A DNA stretch of 64,000 bases from JANXMY01 sp965246745 (lineage in GTDB: Bacteria > Armatimonadota > Armatimonadia > Armatimonadales > Capsulimonadaceae). The first letter of the stretch is position 1. Each line of letters starts with the position of its first letter. Below are positions 14,734 to 23,560 of the stretch, piece by piece. The notes below the pieces were generated by a model. The model had not been told where the DNA came from and did no database searches. It saw nothing but the letters and a program-made list of their open reading frames with translations. The position numbers and the translations under genes are program-made. The stretch lies in the NCBI GenBank assembly GCA_965246745.1, contig OZ251980.1, positions 2,232,001 to 2,296,000 on the forward strand, read 5' to 3'.

Positions 14734-15108
14734 ATGGAGCGAAAGCTGCACGAGGAACCGTCGTTTGACATGGACACGCTGCGGGCGAAGGCCGAGGCGT
14801 GGAAAGCGCATGGGGCGGCGAAAGCGTTTCTGGAATGGAGCACCGGCACCGGGCCGAATGTCTTTTACTACCCGGCGGGCGAGCGCGGCCAGGGAGTCAA
14901 GTGGACCGTCGCTGTGGAAACGTACAACTACAACGAAGTCTACGCCGACTTTGTCGAGCACACGCTGATCCCGCGCCTCCGCAAAGCGTTCACCGAGATC
15001 GGCCTGCCGCTGACCGTGATGTGTGTGGACTTACAGCCGCTGCAAATCCAGCGCCAGCGCCGCCGCCAGATCGAGCGGGCGCAGACGGCCGTGACGGGAA
15101 GCCACTGA
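14734..15108 (+). CDS. Hypothetical protein
   Basis: A 124-residue soluble protein I do not recognise. It reads as alternating helix and strand: MDTLRAKAEAWKAHGAAKAF, a WTVAVETYNYNEVYADFVEH segment, LIPRLRKAFTEIGLPL and VMCVDLQPLQIQ, ending in a basic stretch RQRRRQIERA. ACAAGGAGAC stands before the ATG and a strong terminator follows at 15146, supporting a genuine expressed gene. No signal peptide or membrane segment is present. The alpha/beta pattern could be a small nucleic-acid-binding or adaptor protein, but no function is proposed. Confidence 0.6.
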   Translation: MERKLHEEPSFDMDTLRAKAEAWKAHGAAKAFLEWSTGTGPNVFYYPAGERGQGVKWTVAVETYNYNEVYADFVEHTLIPRLRKAFTEIGLPLTVMCVDLQPLQIQRQRRRQIERAQTAVTGSH

Positions 15109-15145
15109 TTTCCTGCCCACGCTCGTTCCTTGCAGATACGCAGCC

Positions 15146-15183
15146 GCGCCCGCGCAGAGATTGCTCTGCGCGGGCGCTTTTTT
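15146..15183 (+). terminator. Strong Rho-independent terminator before the dcw cluster
   Basis: GCGCCCGCGCAGAG (15146-15159) pairs perfectly with CTCTGCGCGGGCGC (15164-15177) over an ATTG loop and is followed by six T. It separates the dcw cluster from upstream transcription. The rest of 15109-15442 holds the mraZ promoter and operator. Confidence 0.92.
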
Positions 15184-15371
15184 GCGCCTGCCGTGCGGGG
15201 CGCAAAGTGGAGGCGGCTCCCAAACTCTGAATTTCGGTGTTCCGGCGCACATATCGCCCGCAACCCGATGTGCGCGGCTATATTTAGGACAATTTGCCGC
15301 GAGCCTCCCAGATGTAGCGCGTTTCCCCGCAAAAATCCCCGCAAAAATGCCGCAAAAAATCCGTGCGCCTC

Positions 15372-15401
15372 TTGACAAAGTGCGCTGTCATGCCGTATAG
15401 T
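15372..15401 (+). promoter_or_regulatory. Promoter of the dcw cluster (Pmra)
   Basis: TTGACA (15372-15377), 18 bp, TATAGT (15396-15401). The predicted start is near 15408, at the first AGTGG repeat. Confidence 0.75.
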
Positions 15402-15409
15402 TGTATCCA

Positions 15410-15435
15410 AGTGGCGGCCAGTGGTAACTGAGTGG
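15410..15435 (+). promoter_or_regulatory. MraZ operator: three AGTGG direct repeats
   Basis: AGTGG occurs at 15410-15414, 15420-15424 and 15431-15435, spaced 10-11 bp, that is one helical turn, immediately downstream of the -10 box. MraZ proteins bind direct repeats of GTGG/TGGG-type boxes in front of their own operons, so this is the expected autoregulatory site. Confidence 0.7.
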
Positions 15436-15442
15436 GGAAAAA

Positions 15443-15874
15443 GTGATTTTCCAGGGCGAATTCGATCACAGCGTAGACGATAAAGGCCGGGTGATCATCC
15501 CCACCAAATTCCGCTCGTCGCTCGGCGAGCGCTTTTACATGACCAAAGGACTCGGCGGCTGTTTGTTTGTTTACACCGAAGCGGCATACAAAGACCTCAG
15601 CGAAACGCTGTCCCGGCAGCGGCAGCTTGACGAGCACACCATGCGCTTGCAGCGCTTTTTTACGTCGTCGGAGCTGAACGCCGACAGCCAGGGCCGGGTC
15701 GCTATCCCCGTCAAGCTGCGGGAATACGCCAAAATCGCTCTGCTCGACGAAGTGGTGATTGTCGGCACCGGCAGCCGGATCGAAATCTGGAGCAGCCAGT
15801 CGTGGGAAGCGTATAATGATCAGCTTACCGCCGAAATGATTACGGAGTCCGCCCGCGAGCTTGGGATCGCATGA
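15443..15874 (+). CDS. mraZ: Transcriptional regulator MraZ
   Basis: A 143-residue protein with two AbrB-like swapped-hairpin halves: FDHSVDDKGRVIIPTKFRSS and the second copy LNADSQGRVAIPVKLREYA, each with the DxKGR/DxxGR motif that forms the DNA-binding ring. MraZ is the first gene of most dcw clusters and represses it. The start is GTG at 15443 behind GTGGGG; the usual MF(Q/M)GE start confirms it (MIFQGEFDHS). It overlaps rsmH by an ATGA, so the two are translationally coupled. Confidence 0.97.
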   Translation: MIFQGEFDHSVDDKGRVIIPTKFRSSLGERFYMTKGLGGCLFVYTEAAYKDLSETLSRQRQLDEHTMRLQRFFTSSELNADSQGRVAIPVKLREYAKIALLDEVVIVGTGSRIEIWSSQSWEAYNDQLTAEMITESARELGIA

Positions 15875-16920
15875 AGAAGCCCCCCCGCCCCAACTCTGGG
15901 GAGCCAGACGCAGAAGCAGCGGACGCAGAAGAAACGGACGGCAAAAAACTCGTCTTTTCCGGCTCCCCAGAATTGGGGCGGGGAAGTCTCACCTACCATG
16001 TGCCGGTGATGGCGGCGGAAACGCTGGCGGCGCTGGACCCGCAGCCGGGCGGGATGTTTCTCGACGGCACGCTCGGCGGGGGCGGGCATGCCGAGGCGAT
16101 TTTGGAGCGGACCCTGCCCGGCGGGCGCTTGGTCGGCGTGGACCGGGACCGCGACGCGCTGACCGCCGCCGGGGCGCGGCTGGCCCGGTTCGGCGCGGCG
16201 TTTACCCCGGTGCAGGCCCGCTTTGATGCGCTAGAGTCGGTTTTAGACACGCTTGGCATTGCTTCAGTCAGCGGCGTGTTGTTTGACCTCGGCGTGTCGT
16301 CGCACCAACTGGATACCCCGGAGCGTGGGTTTTCGTTTAAAGACCCGGCCGCGCGTCTTGATATGCGGATGGACCCCGAGGGCGGGGGCGCAACGGCGGC
16401 GGACCTGCTGAACACGCTCGGCGAGCGGGAATTGTCGGTGCTGATCCGCAGCAATTCCGATGAGCACTGGGCGGCGCGGATCGCCCGCATCGCCGTGGAG
16501 CGGCGTCAAAAAGCCCCGTTTCAAACGGTCGGGCAGCTTGTGGAAACGGTCCACGCCGCCATTCCCGTCAAAGCGCGGCCCGACGACAAGCATGCCGCGA
16601 CCCGGACCTTTCAAGCGCTCCGCATTGCGGTCAACGGCGAGCTGGAGATTTTAGGGGCCGCGCTGGACGCCGCCGTTCGCCGCCTCGCGCCGAACGGGGT
16701 CTTAGCCGTGCTGACCTATCATTCGCTGGAAGACCGGATTGTCAAGCAGCGCTTTGCGGAGTTCTCGGGACGCGGCCCCGGCGATGCCGTTTATGGAACG
16801 CCGCCGGCGGCGGTTGCCGCACTGCTGACCCGCAAGCCCGCCGAGCCGAGCGCTGCCGAGGTGGCTGCAAACCCGCGTGCGCGGTCCGCCCGCCTGCGGG
16901 CCGTGCGAAAGATTTACTGA
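15871..16920 (+). CDS. rsmH: 16S rRNA (cytosine1402-N4)-methyltransferase RsmH
   Basis: A 349-residue Rossmann methyltransferase modifying the base of C1402. Family motifs are FLDGTLGGGGHAEAIL, LFDLGVSSHQLD, ERGFSFKDPAARLDMRMD, ATRTFQALRIAVN and LTYHSLEDRIVK. The conserved part begins only at YHVPVMAAET, about residue 42. The first 40 residues are encoded by a 101-bp inverted-repeat element (15883-15983) in frame and have no counterpart in the family. The ATG at 15871 overlaps the mraZ stop; a TTG codon inside the right arm, shortly before YHVPV, could have been the ancestral start. Confidence 0.95.
   Translation: MKKPPRPNSGEPDAEAADAEETDGKKLVFSGSPELGRGSLTYHVPVMAAETLAALDPQPGGMFLDGTLGGGGHAEAILERTLPGGRLVGVDRDRDALTAAGARLARFGAAFTPVQARFDALESVLDTLGIASVSGVLFDLGVSSHQLDTPERGFSFKDPAARLDMRMDPEGGGATAADLLNTLGERELSVLIRSNSDEHWAARIARIAVERRQKAPFQTVGQLVETVHAAIPVKARPDDKHAATRTFQALRIAVNGELEILGAALDAAVRRLAPNGVLAVLTYHSLEDRIVKQRFAEFSGRGPGDAVYGTPPAAVAALLTRKPAEPSAAEVAANPRARSARLRAVRKIY
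15883..15983. repeat. Inverted-repeat element inserted in frame in rsmH (family G)
   Basis: Arms 15883-15905 (CCCCGCCCCAACTCTGGG plus GAGCC) and 15961-15983 match at 22 of 23 positions when reverse-complemented, around a 55-base centre coding for an Ala/Asp/Glu-rich stretch. It lies inside coding sequence without breaking the frame. Confidence 0.85.
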
Positions 16921-16974
16921 AGATTTATTGAAGTGTTGTTGAAGTGTTGTTGATCGGCCCCCAAAGGAAACGCG

Positions 16975-17559
16975 ATGCTGGACACGAGAATGCCGCCGAT
17001 TTCTCCCCGGACGCGCCGATTTGAAACGGCGCGTCCCGGCACGTCCGCACGGCCCGCCCGCAAGACCCCGCCGGCCCAAAGCCATGCGCCGGCGCGGGAG
17101 CACGCACGGGAGCAGACGCGCCCGCCGAGCGACGGCGCGACGCTGCGCCGCGCCCTGCCGTCTGCCCGGTCGAGCCGTTTAAGCCGGGCGGAGATGCGCT
17201 TGATGGGCCTGGCGACAGTCTGCCTCGGGGTGGTCTGCGCCTTGTTTCTGCTGTACCTGGCCGCTTACGCTCAGGTCACTCAGCTTGGGATCGCCCAAGC
17301 CTCGGCCCGCGCCGAGCTGCGCCGCTCCCAGCTTCGCTTTCAGCTTTTAGAAGCCGAGCGCAACTCGCTTCAAAGCCCGCAGCGCATTCTCGCGGCAGCA
17401 GCGGCGCAGGGCATGATGCCGCGCGGACGCACTCCGGTCAGCTACATCAAAAATACGCCGGGCGGCGAGCGGGGGGGCAGCGGTGGGACAACGCAACACA
17501 GCCGGGCCGAGAACAACCGGGCCGAAAACAGCCGGGCAGCAGCATCTTTCGGTGATTAA
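16975..17559 (+). CDS. ftsL: FtsL-like cell division protein
   Basis: A 194-residue bitopic membrane protein at the ftsL position between rsmH and ftsI. A long basic, disordered N-terminus (about 70 residues rich in Arg, Pro and Ala) leads to one membrane segment (about 75-100, GLATVCLGVVCALFLLYLAAYA) in pieces and a coiled-coil leucine-zipper part (ARAELRRSQLRFQLLEAERN) ending with the LQSPQRILAAAAAQGM element that resembles the region of FtsL/FtsB contacting FtsQ. Sequence conservation in this family is low, so the call rests on topology and position. A Gly/Asn/Arg-rich tail of about 40 residues overlaps the start of ftsI. Confidence 0.8.
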   Translation: MLDTRMPPISPRTRRFETARPGTSARPARKTPPAQSHAPAREHAREQTRPPSDGATLRRALPSARSSRLSRAEMRLMGLATVCLGVVCALFLLYLAAYAQVTQLGIAQASARAELRRSQLRFQLLEAERNSLQSPQRILAAAAAQGMMPRGRTPVSYIKNTPGGERGGSGGTTQHSRAENNRAENSRAAASFGD

Positions 17560-19387
17560 GTCCCGCGCGACGGGGCTGTTTGTCTTGATCGCCGGGCTGT
17601 ACCTGCTGCTGGCCGGCCGGCTGGTGTATCTTCAGGTCGCCCGGCACACCTATTTCCAGGGGCAGGCCGACGCGTACCGGGTCTCCAAAAGCCTGCTGCC
17701 GGCCGGGCGCGGCTTGATTTTAGACCGCGACGGCAGGGTGCTGGCCGCCAATGTCCCGGCGGCGGCGATTTATGCCGACCCGCAGGAAGTCTCCGACCCG
17801 GCCGCCGCCGCTGTCCGGCTGGCGCCGATTGTCGGCGAAGACCCGGCCCGCCTGCAAAAACTTTTGACCCCGCGCTCGGCGCATGTCCATTATGTGCTCC
17901 TCAAGCGCCATCTGCCCGTGCCCGGAACGCTGACCCCGCCGGTGGCGGTGCTGACGGCGGCGATTAAAAAAACCGGCCTGGTGGGGATTTATGTCGTGCC
18001 CGACACCTGCCGGTCGTATCCCGACAACGCGCTGGCGGCGACGGTGCTCGGCTTCACCGACCGCGACGGAGCCGGGACGGAAGGGCTGGAGCGCAGCCAG
18101 GACGAAATCCTGCGCGGGCGCGACGGCAAAATTGTCGCGGAAGTGGACCCGAGCGGCCGCTTTCTTCCCGGCACGACCCGGCACCTGGTGGAAGCCGAAA
18201 ACGGCGGCGACCTGGTGACGACCCTGGATCAGCGCTTGCAGCAAGTCGCCGACACCGAGCTGGCACGCGGGGTCGCCGCGCACCATGCAGACCACGGGGT
18301 CGTGGTGGTCCTGGACCCGCAGACCGGCGAGATTTTGGCCCTGTCCGCCCTGCCGTCGTATAACCCGAACCGGCCGCGCCCGGCGGGCCGGCTGTCGAAA
18401 GCCGACGCGCTGGCGTGGGCCGCCCGCTGGCGCAACGGGGCCGTGTCCGACCTGTACGAGCCGGGGTCCACGCTGAAAACCATCACGGCGGCGGCGGTGT
18501 TGTCGGAGCAGGGACTGAGCATGCAGGACTCGTATGTGTATTGCAGCCCGACCCTCAAGCTCGGCAAGCATACGATCCACGAAGCCCAGGACGCGCTGAC
18601 GAGCAATTTAGGCTCGCAGAACCTGCGCGGTGTCCTGCGGGTATCGTCGAATGTCGGCATGGCCCAATTCGGCCTTCGGCTGGGTGCGCCGCGCCTCTAC
18701 GACTACGAGCAAAAGTTCGGCTTTCTCGACTGCCCCGGCTCGGGCCTGCCCGGCGAGCAAAAATCGCATCTGCGTGCGCCCGCCGCGCCCAATCGGCTCA
18801 CCGGCGGGACCGGCTGGTCGAAGATTCAGCTTGCCAACATCTCGTTCGGCCAGGGCATCTCGCTGACCCCCTTGCAGCTCGCGGCGGCCTACGCCGCCAT
18901 CGCCAACGGCGGGACGCTGATGCGCCCGCATATTGTCAAGGCCGTTCGAAGGGACGGAGTGGAAACCCCGGTCGCGCCGGAAGCCGTCCGCCGGGTCGTC
19001 AGTCCCGAAGTCGCGGCGGCGGTCCGCTCGATGCTCGGCACGGTGGTCGAGTCCGGCACCGGCAAGCCCGCGCAGATCGCCGATTTCACGGTCGGCGGCA
19101 AAACCGGCTCGGCGCAGGTCGCGGGGCGGCACGGCTACGAAAACGGTCATTTTGTGGCGTCGTTCTGCGGCCTGTACCCGCTGTCCCGCCCCCGGTTGGT
19201 GATTTTGTGCGCCGTGTTCGAGCCGCAGGGCGTCCACTGGGGCGCGTCGGTCGCCGCCCCGGTGGTCCACAACATCGCCCGCGCGGCGATGCTGCAAATG
19301 CAGATTGTGCCCGACGCGCCGGGCCGCCCCGATTGGGACGATCACGGAAAGCGCACGGCGTCGGCGCGGGCGGCGCATCGGCGATAG
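17483..19387 (+). CDS. ftsI: Division-specific transpeptidase FtsI (PBP3)
   Basis: A 634-residue class B penicillin-binding protein that cross-links septal peptidoglycan. Order: short cytoplasmic start, membrane anchor (about 30-50), PBP dimer domain with GRGLILDRDGRVLA, and the transpeptidase domain with SxxK in EPGSTLK (Ser329/Lys332), SxN in VSSNVG (Ser388-Asn390 region) and KTG in GGKTGSAQ (Lys540). The GTG start at 17483 follows a G-rich ribosome-binding site and overlaps ftsL by 77 bases. There are no PASTA domains. The 3' end runs into a 23-bp tandem repeat that includes the stop codon. Confidence 0.95.
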   Translation: MGQRNTAGPRTTGPKTAGQQHLSVIKSRATGLFVLIAGLYLLLAGRLVYLQVARHTYFQGQADAYRVSKSLLPAGRGLILDRDGRVLAANVPAAAIYADPQEVSDPAAAAVRLAPIVGEDPARLQKLLTPRSAHVHYVLLKRHLPVPGTLTPPVAVLTAAIKKTGLVGIYVVPDTCRSYPDNALAATVLGFTDRDGAGTEGLERSQDEILRGRDGKIVAEVDPSGRFLPGTTRHLVEAENGGDLVTTLDQRLQQVADTELARGVAAHHADHGVVVVLDPQTGEILALSALPSYNPNRPRPAGRLSKADALAWAARWRNGAVSDLYEPGSTLKTITAAAVLSEQGLSMQDSYVYCSPTLKLGKHTIHEAQDALTSNLGSQNLRGVLRVSSNVGMAQFGLRLGAPRLYDYEQKFGFLDCPGSGLPGEQKSHLRAPAAPNRLTGGTGWSKIQLANISFGQGISLTPLQLAAAYAAIANGGTLMRPHIVKAVRRDGVETPVAPEAVRRVVSPEVAAAVRSMLGTVVESGTGKPAQIADFTVGGKTGSAQVAGRHGYENGHFVASFCGLYPLSRPRLVILCAVFEPQGVHWGASVAAPVVHNIARAAMLQMQIVPDAPGRPDWDDHGKRTASARAAHRR

Positions 19388-19432
19388 CGTGGGCGGCGCA
19401 TCGGCGATAGCGCGAGCGGCGCATCGGCAATA
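19364..19432 (+). repeat. Three tandem 23-bp repeats across the ftsI stop codon
   Basis: Copies of GCGCGGGCGGCGCATCGGCG plus ATA stand at 19364-19386, 19387-19409 and 19410-19432 with few differences. The ftsI stop TAG uses the end of copy 1 and the first base of copy 2, so repeat-number change would not alter the protein. Confidence 0.85.
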
Positions 19433-19463
19433 GCGCGGGATGAGGCAGTCCGCCACGGAACGT

Positions 19464-19629
19464 GCCACGGATTGAACAGCCACGGATTGAAATCCGAGGC
19501 TCGGACAAACCCGTGTCGAAGCGACACAAAACGCCGAGATGACGGCGCCGTGTCGTTTCATTCCCGCGTCGCCGCGACGCTGGTTTATCCCAGCCTCGGA
19601 TTTCAATCCGTGGCTTTTCAATCCGTGGC
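19464..19629. repeat. Family A inverted-repeat element, copy 1
   Basis: Inner arms contain CGGATTGAAATCCGAGGCT (left) and its complement (right, ending at 19614), and an outer pair GCCACGGATTGAA (19464-19476) / TTCAATCCGTGGC (19617-19629). The centre carries GTGTCGAAGCGACAC. It fills the ftsI-murE gap 19388-19702, which has no gene. Confidence 0.85.
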
Positions 19630-19702
19630 GCGTTCCGCCCGCTCGCGCAAAAGCCCGCGCAAAATCGGCCCTGCCGTCATCGAAGCCGTGCGACAATAAC
19701 TC

Positions 19703-21220
19703 ATGAAACTCAGCGAAATCGTTCAGCTTATCCCCGGCGCACAGCGGCAGGGGGCGGATGCCGAAGTCGGCGAAATCGCCTACGACTCGCGCACCGTCAC
19801 CCCCGGCGCACTGTTTGTCGCCCTGCGCGGGGCGAAATCCGACGGCCATGACTTTATCGCCCAGGCGCTCAACAAAGGCGCGTCGGCGCTGATGATCCAT
19901 GCCGACCGGGCCGGGTGGTACGGCGCTCATGGCCTGCCGACCATTGTGGTGCCGAGCACCCGCGCGATCCTGCCGTTTCTGTCGGCGGAGTTTTATGGCC
20001 GTCCATCTGAAAAACTGGATTTAATCGGCGTCACCGGCACCAACGGCAAAACGACCACGGCGTTTATGATCGAAAGCATCTTTCGGACGCTCGGCGAGCG
20101 GACGGGGCTGATTGGAACTATCGGAGCGATGATCGGCGGCAAATCGGTCCCGCTCGACCGAACGACCCCGGAAGCGCCTGATTTGCAGCGCTTGTTCGCC
20201 GGCATGGCCGGCGCAGGCGTCAAGCGCTGCGTCATGGAAGTCTCGTCGCAGGGCATTTTGATGGAGCGGACCGCCGAGTGCGCGTTTGATACCGGCGTGT
20301 TCACCAACTTAACCCAGGACCATCTCGACGCCCACGGGACGATGGAAGCGTACTTCGCTGAAAAGCTGAAGCTATTCACCGAGTACCCGGCGGCGTTTCC
20401 GCAAAAAACGTTCAGCGCGGTAGTCAATGCCGACGATCCTTACGGCCTGCGGATCGCCGAAACGCTGGAAGCCGCCGGGCGGACCGTGCTGCGCTATGCC
20501 CTGCGCGACCCCGATGCTCCGCTCCGCGCCGTGGTAGACGAAGCCCGGCCGGACGGCACGCGGTTCACTGTGACCTATCAGCCGCCGCAGGGCAGCCCGG
20601 TGACTTTTGCCGTGGAGCTGCAAATGGGCGGCCTGTTTCAAGTCGCCAATGCCCTGGCCGCCGTCGGCGTCGCCCTGCTGCGCCGCGTTCCCGTCAATGC
20701 CATCGTCAACGGCCTCGAAGCCCTGGCCGGCGTGCCGGGCCGCTTTGAATTGGTGCCGTCGCCCGGCAAAGACTTCACGGTGGTGGTGGACTACGCGCAC
20801 AGCCCCGACGGCCTCGAGAACGTTTTAAACTCCGCCCGCGCTTTGAACCCGAAGCGGCTGGTCTGCGTGTTCGGCTGCGGCGGCGACCGCGACCCGCTGA
20901 AGCGCCCCCTCATGGGCCGCATCTCGGCGGAGCGGGCCGACCTTACGATTTTGACTTCGGACAACCCGCGCTCGGAGAACCCCGATGCGATCATCGCCGA
21001 TATTTTGGCGGGGATCAGCGGCGGCGGGACAAACCCGAGCGTCCTGACCGAGCCGGACCGGCAGGCTGCGATTCACGCCGCCCTGTGCGAGCTGGCGCAG
21101 CCCGGCGACTTGATTGTCATCGCCGGCAAAGGCCACGAAACCGGGCAGACGGCGGCAGGCAAAACCATTCCGTTTGACGACCGCCAAGTCGCGCGGGAGG
21201 CGCTGGCGTCATGTCCCTGA
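19703..21220 (+). CDS. murE: UDP-MurNAc-tripeptide synthetase MurE (meso-DAP type)
   Basis: A 505-residue Mur ligase adding the third stem residue to UDP-MurNAc-L-Ala-D-Glu. The P-loop GTNGKTTT lies at 112-119, the N-terminal uridine domain has AYDSRTVTPGALFVAL, and the C-terminal domain has DYAHSPDGLEN and the specificity motif DNPR at 420-423, diagnostic of meso-diaminopimelate rather than lysine enzymes. AGKGHETGQ near the end is also typical. The stop overlaps the murF start by 10 bases. This fixes the peptidoglycan type of the host. Confidence 0.96.
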   Translation: MKLSEIVQLIPGAQRQGADAEVGEIAYDSRTVTPGALFVALRGAKSDGHDFIAQALNKGASALMIHADRAGWYGAHGLPTIVVPSTRAILPFLSAEFYGRPSEKLDLIGVTGTNGKTTTAFMIESIFRTLGERTGLIGTIGAMIGGKSVPLDRTTPEAPDLQRLFAGMAGAGVKRCVMEVSSQGILMERTAECAFDTGVFTNLTQDHLDAHGTMEAYFAEKLKLFTEYPAAFPQKTFSAVVNADDPYGLRIAETLEAAGRTVLRYALRDPDAPLRAVVDEARPDGTRFTVTYQPPQGSPVTFAVELQMGGLFQVANALAAVGVALLRRVPVNAIVNGLEALAGVPGRFELVPSPGKDFTVVVDYAHSPDGLENVLNSARALNPKRLVCVFGCGGDRDPLKRPLMGRISAERADLTILTSDNPRSENPDAIIADILAGISGGGTNPSVLTEPDRQAAIHAALCELAQPGDLIVIAGKGHETGQTAAGKTIPFDDRQVAREALASCP

Positions 21221-22521
21221 CCCTGCGCGATGTGTATGCGGCGCTGGATTACGGCGTCCCGAACGGCGGCGACCGGGTTGTCTTTGCGGGCGTCTCGACC
21301 GACACGCGAACGCTTGCGCCCGGCGACTTGTTTGTCGCGCTGACCGGGCCGCAGACCGACGGTCATCAGCACGTCGCCGCCGCGCTGCGGGCCGGCGCGG
21401 CGGGCCTAGTTGTCTCGCAGAATGTGGTGGCGTCCCCGAGTCTTCCCGTCCTGCGGGTTCCCGACACGCAGGTCGCGTATGGCTTGTTGGCCCGGCACCG
21501 GCGCGACCGCTTCGATATTCCCGTCGTCGGCGTGACGGGCAGTGTCGGCAAAACCACCGTCAAAGAGATGCTGGCCCTGGCGCTGTCCCCGCTCGGCCCG
21601 GTTTTAAAGACGGCGGCGAGTCAGAACAACGAAACCGGCGTCCCGAAAGCGCTTTTGCAGCTCGCGCCCGAGCACAAAGCCGCTGTGGTGGAGATGGGCA
21701 TGCGCGGGGCCGGCCAGATTGCGTACCTGTGCGGCATCGCCCGCCCGACAGTCGGCGTTTTGACAGTCATCGGCGACAATCACTTGGAATTATTAGGCTC
21801 GCGGGACGCCATCGCCGATGCCAAAGCTGAGCTGTTGGAAGCTCTGCCCGAAGGCGGCCTGGCCGTGCTGAACGCCGCCGACCCGTATTTCCCGCGCTTG
21901 TCGGCAAAGACAAAGGCCCGCGTTCTGACCTACGGTACGGCGGAAGACGCCCGGCAGACCGAGCGCGGCTGGCAGTTCACCGTGCGCGGCTTTCCCGTCG
22001 AGATCGGCAGCGTGTCGCGCCACGACATCGGCAACGCCCTGGCGGCGCTGACGACTGCCGAAGCGCTCGGCGTTTCGCTCCCCGCCGCCGCCGCCGCGCT
22101 CCAAGCCTACGCGCCGCCGCCGATGCGAATGAATGTCGTCCAAACAAGCTGGGGCGGAACGCTTTTAAACGATGCGTACAATGCCGGCCCGGCGTCGGTC
22201 GCCGCCGCTCTGCAAACGCTGGCCGGGTACAAAGGGCGTATCGCCTTCCTCGGCGACATGCGCGAGCTGGGAGCGCAGGCCGAAGCCGCCCACCGCGAGC
22301 TGGGCGCAGTGATCGAGAATCTCGGCGGCCTGGACGCCCTGTATACGGTCGGCGAGCTGGCCGCGCTGATCCCCGGCGCGACGGAGCGCTTCGCCGACAG
22401 CGCCGCCGCCGCCGCATTTGCACAAACCCTGACGCTTCTGCCCGGCGACGCCGTGCTGGTCAAAGGCTCGCGGGCGCTGGCGATGGAGCGGATTGCGGCG
22501 GCGCTGGAGGCCCGCGCATGA
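21211..22521 (+). CDS. murF: UDP-MurNAc-pentapeptide synthetase MurF
   Basis: A 436-residue Mur ligase adding D-Ala-D-Ala. The ATP loop is GSVGKTTVKEM (Lys114), followed by the MurF-typical SQNNETGVPKALL, VVEMGMRGAGQIAYL, and LLNDAYNAGPASVAAAL with the conserved NDAYNA(N/G)P motif in the C-terminal domain. The last residue of the NANP-like motif is Gly instead of Asn. The start overlaps the end of murE and the stop overlaps mraY by ATGA, so murE-murF-mraY are tightly coupled. No transmembrane or extra domains are present. Confidence 0.96.
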   Translation: MSLTLRDVYAALDYGVPNGGDRVVFAGVSTDTRTLAPGDLFVALTGPQTDGHQHVAAALRAGAAGLVVSQNVVASPSLPVLRVPDTQVAYGLLARHRRDRFDIPVVGVTGSVGKTTVKEMLALALSPLGPVLKTAASQNNETGVPKALLQLAPEHKAAVVEMGMRGAGQIAYLCGIARPTVGVLTVIGDNHLELLGSRDAIADAKAELLEALPEGGLAVLNAADPYFPRLSAKTKARVLTYGTAEDARQTERGWQFTVRGFPVEIGSVSRHDIGNALAALTTAEALGVSLPAAAAALQAYAPPPMRMNVVQTSWGGTLLNDAYNAGPASVAAALQTLAGYKGRIAFLGDMRELGAQAEAAHRELGAVIENLGGLDALYTVGELAALIPGATERFADSAAAAAFAQTLTLLPGDAVLVKGSRALAMERIAAALEARA

Positions 22522-23534
22522 GCCGTCTTGACCCGTATGCCCTGGCCGGCTTTCTTGCGGCGTTTGCGATTGCCGTTGTTCTCGGCCCGCGCACGATTGA
22601 CTTTCTGCGCGTCCTGAAGTTCGGGCAGAACATCAATGAAATGGTGCCGGGGCACCAGGCGAAGCAGGGGACGCCGACCATGGGCGGCCTGCTCATCGCC
22701 CTCAGCCTGGTCGTCACCCTCGGCCTCGGCGTCGCTTTCGTGCCGAGCCTGCGCCCGGTCAGCCCGGCGCTGATTGCCGTGCTGCTGGTCTTTCTGGCCC
22801 ACGCCGCGCTCGGCTTTTTGGATGATTTTCTGAAAGCCCGGCGCGGCAAGTCGCTCGGCCTGCTGGCCCGGCAAAAGCTGGCCGGGCAGGTCCTCATTGC
22901 GCTGGTGTTTGTCGGCTGGCTGTATCTTACGGCGCAGGCCGAGTTTACCACCCAAGTCTGGCTGTGGCGGACGCAGCATGTGGATTTGGGCTATGCGTAC
23001 TATGTTCTGGCGTTTTTGCTGCTGATCGGCATGTCCAACGCTGCGAACTTGACCGACGGGTTGGACGGCCTGGCGGGCGGCTTGTCCATTTTCACGCTGC
23101 TCGGCCTCGCGCTGACCCTGCACCCGCAGTTCGGTCAGTTGCCGGTCTTTGCCCTGACCCTGGCGGGCGCGTGCCTCGGCTTTTTGTGGTTTAATGCCCA
23201 CCCGGCCAAAGTGTTCATGGGCGACACGGGATCGCTGGCATTGGGATCGAGCTTCGCCGCGCTGGCCCTCATCGGCAAGCAAGAGAGTTTGCTGCTGCTG
23301 TTCGCCGTTGTTTTTTTGATGGAAACGCTGAGCGTGATGATCCAAGTGGCCGTGTTCAAAGCGACGGGCGGCAAGCCGAATGGGCGGCGGGTGTTTAAGA
23401 TGACGCCCATTCATCACCATTTCGAGCTGTCCGGCTGGGCCGAAACGCAGGTCGTCGCCCGCTTCTGGATTGTCGGCATTCTCGCGCTTGTGCTGGGCCT
23501 GGTGCTGGCCCCGTGGGTCTGCGTGTGGCTGTGA
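22518..23534 (+). CDS. mraY: Phospho-MurNAc-pentapeptide transferase MraY
   Basis: A 338-residue polytopic enzyme that transfers phospho-MurNAc-pentapeptide to undecaprenyl phosphate (lipid I). About ten membrane segments are visible. Active-site motifs: GTPTMGG near residue 54, LGFLDDFLK (DDxxK), NAANLTDGLDGLAGG, FMGDTGSLALG, and the C-terminal PIHHHFEL HHH motif. It overlaps murF by ATGA. Downstream lies a 139-bp gap with a palindromic element before murD, so expression of the two halves of the cluster may be separated. Confidence 0.97.
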   Translation: MSRLDPYALAGFLAAFAIAVVLGPRTIDFLRVLKFGQNINEMVPGHQAKQGTPTMGGLLIALSLVVTLGLGVAFVPSLRPVSPALIAVLLVFLAHAALGFLDDFLKARRGKSLGLLARQKLAGQVLIALVFVGWLYLTAQAEFTTQVWLWRTQHVDLGYAYYVLAFLLLIGMSNAANLTDGLDGLAGGLSIFTLLGLALTLHPQFGQLPVFALTLAGACLGFLWFNAHPAKVFMGDTGSLALGSSFAALALIGKQESLLLLFAVVFLMETLSVMIQVAVFKATGGKPNGRRVFKMTPIHHHFELSGWAETQVVARFWIVGILALVLGLVLAPWVCVWL

Positions 23535-23560
23535 GCCGACTCCGATTGCCGGGATTTAAC

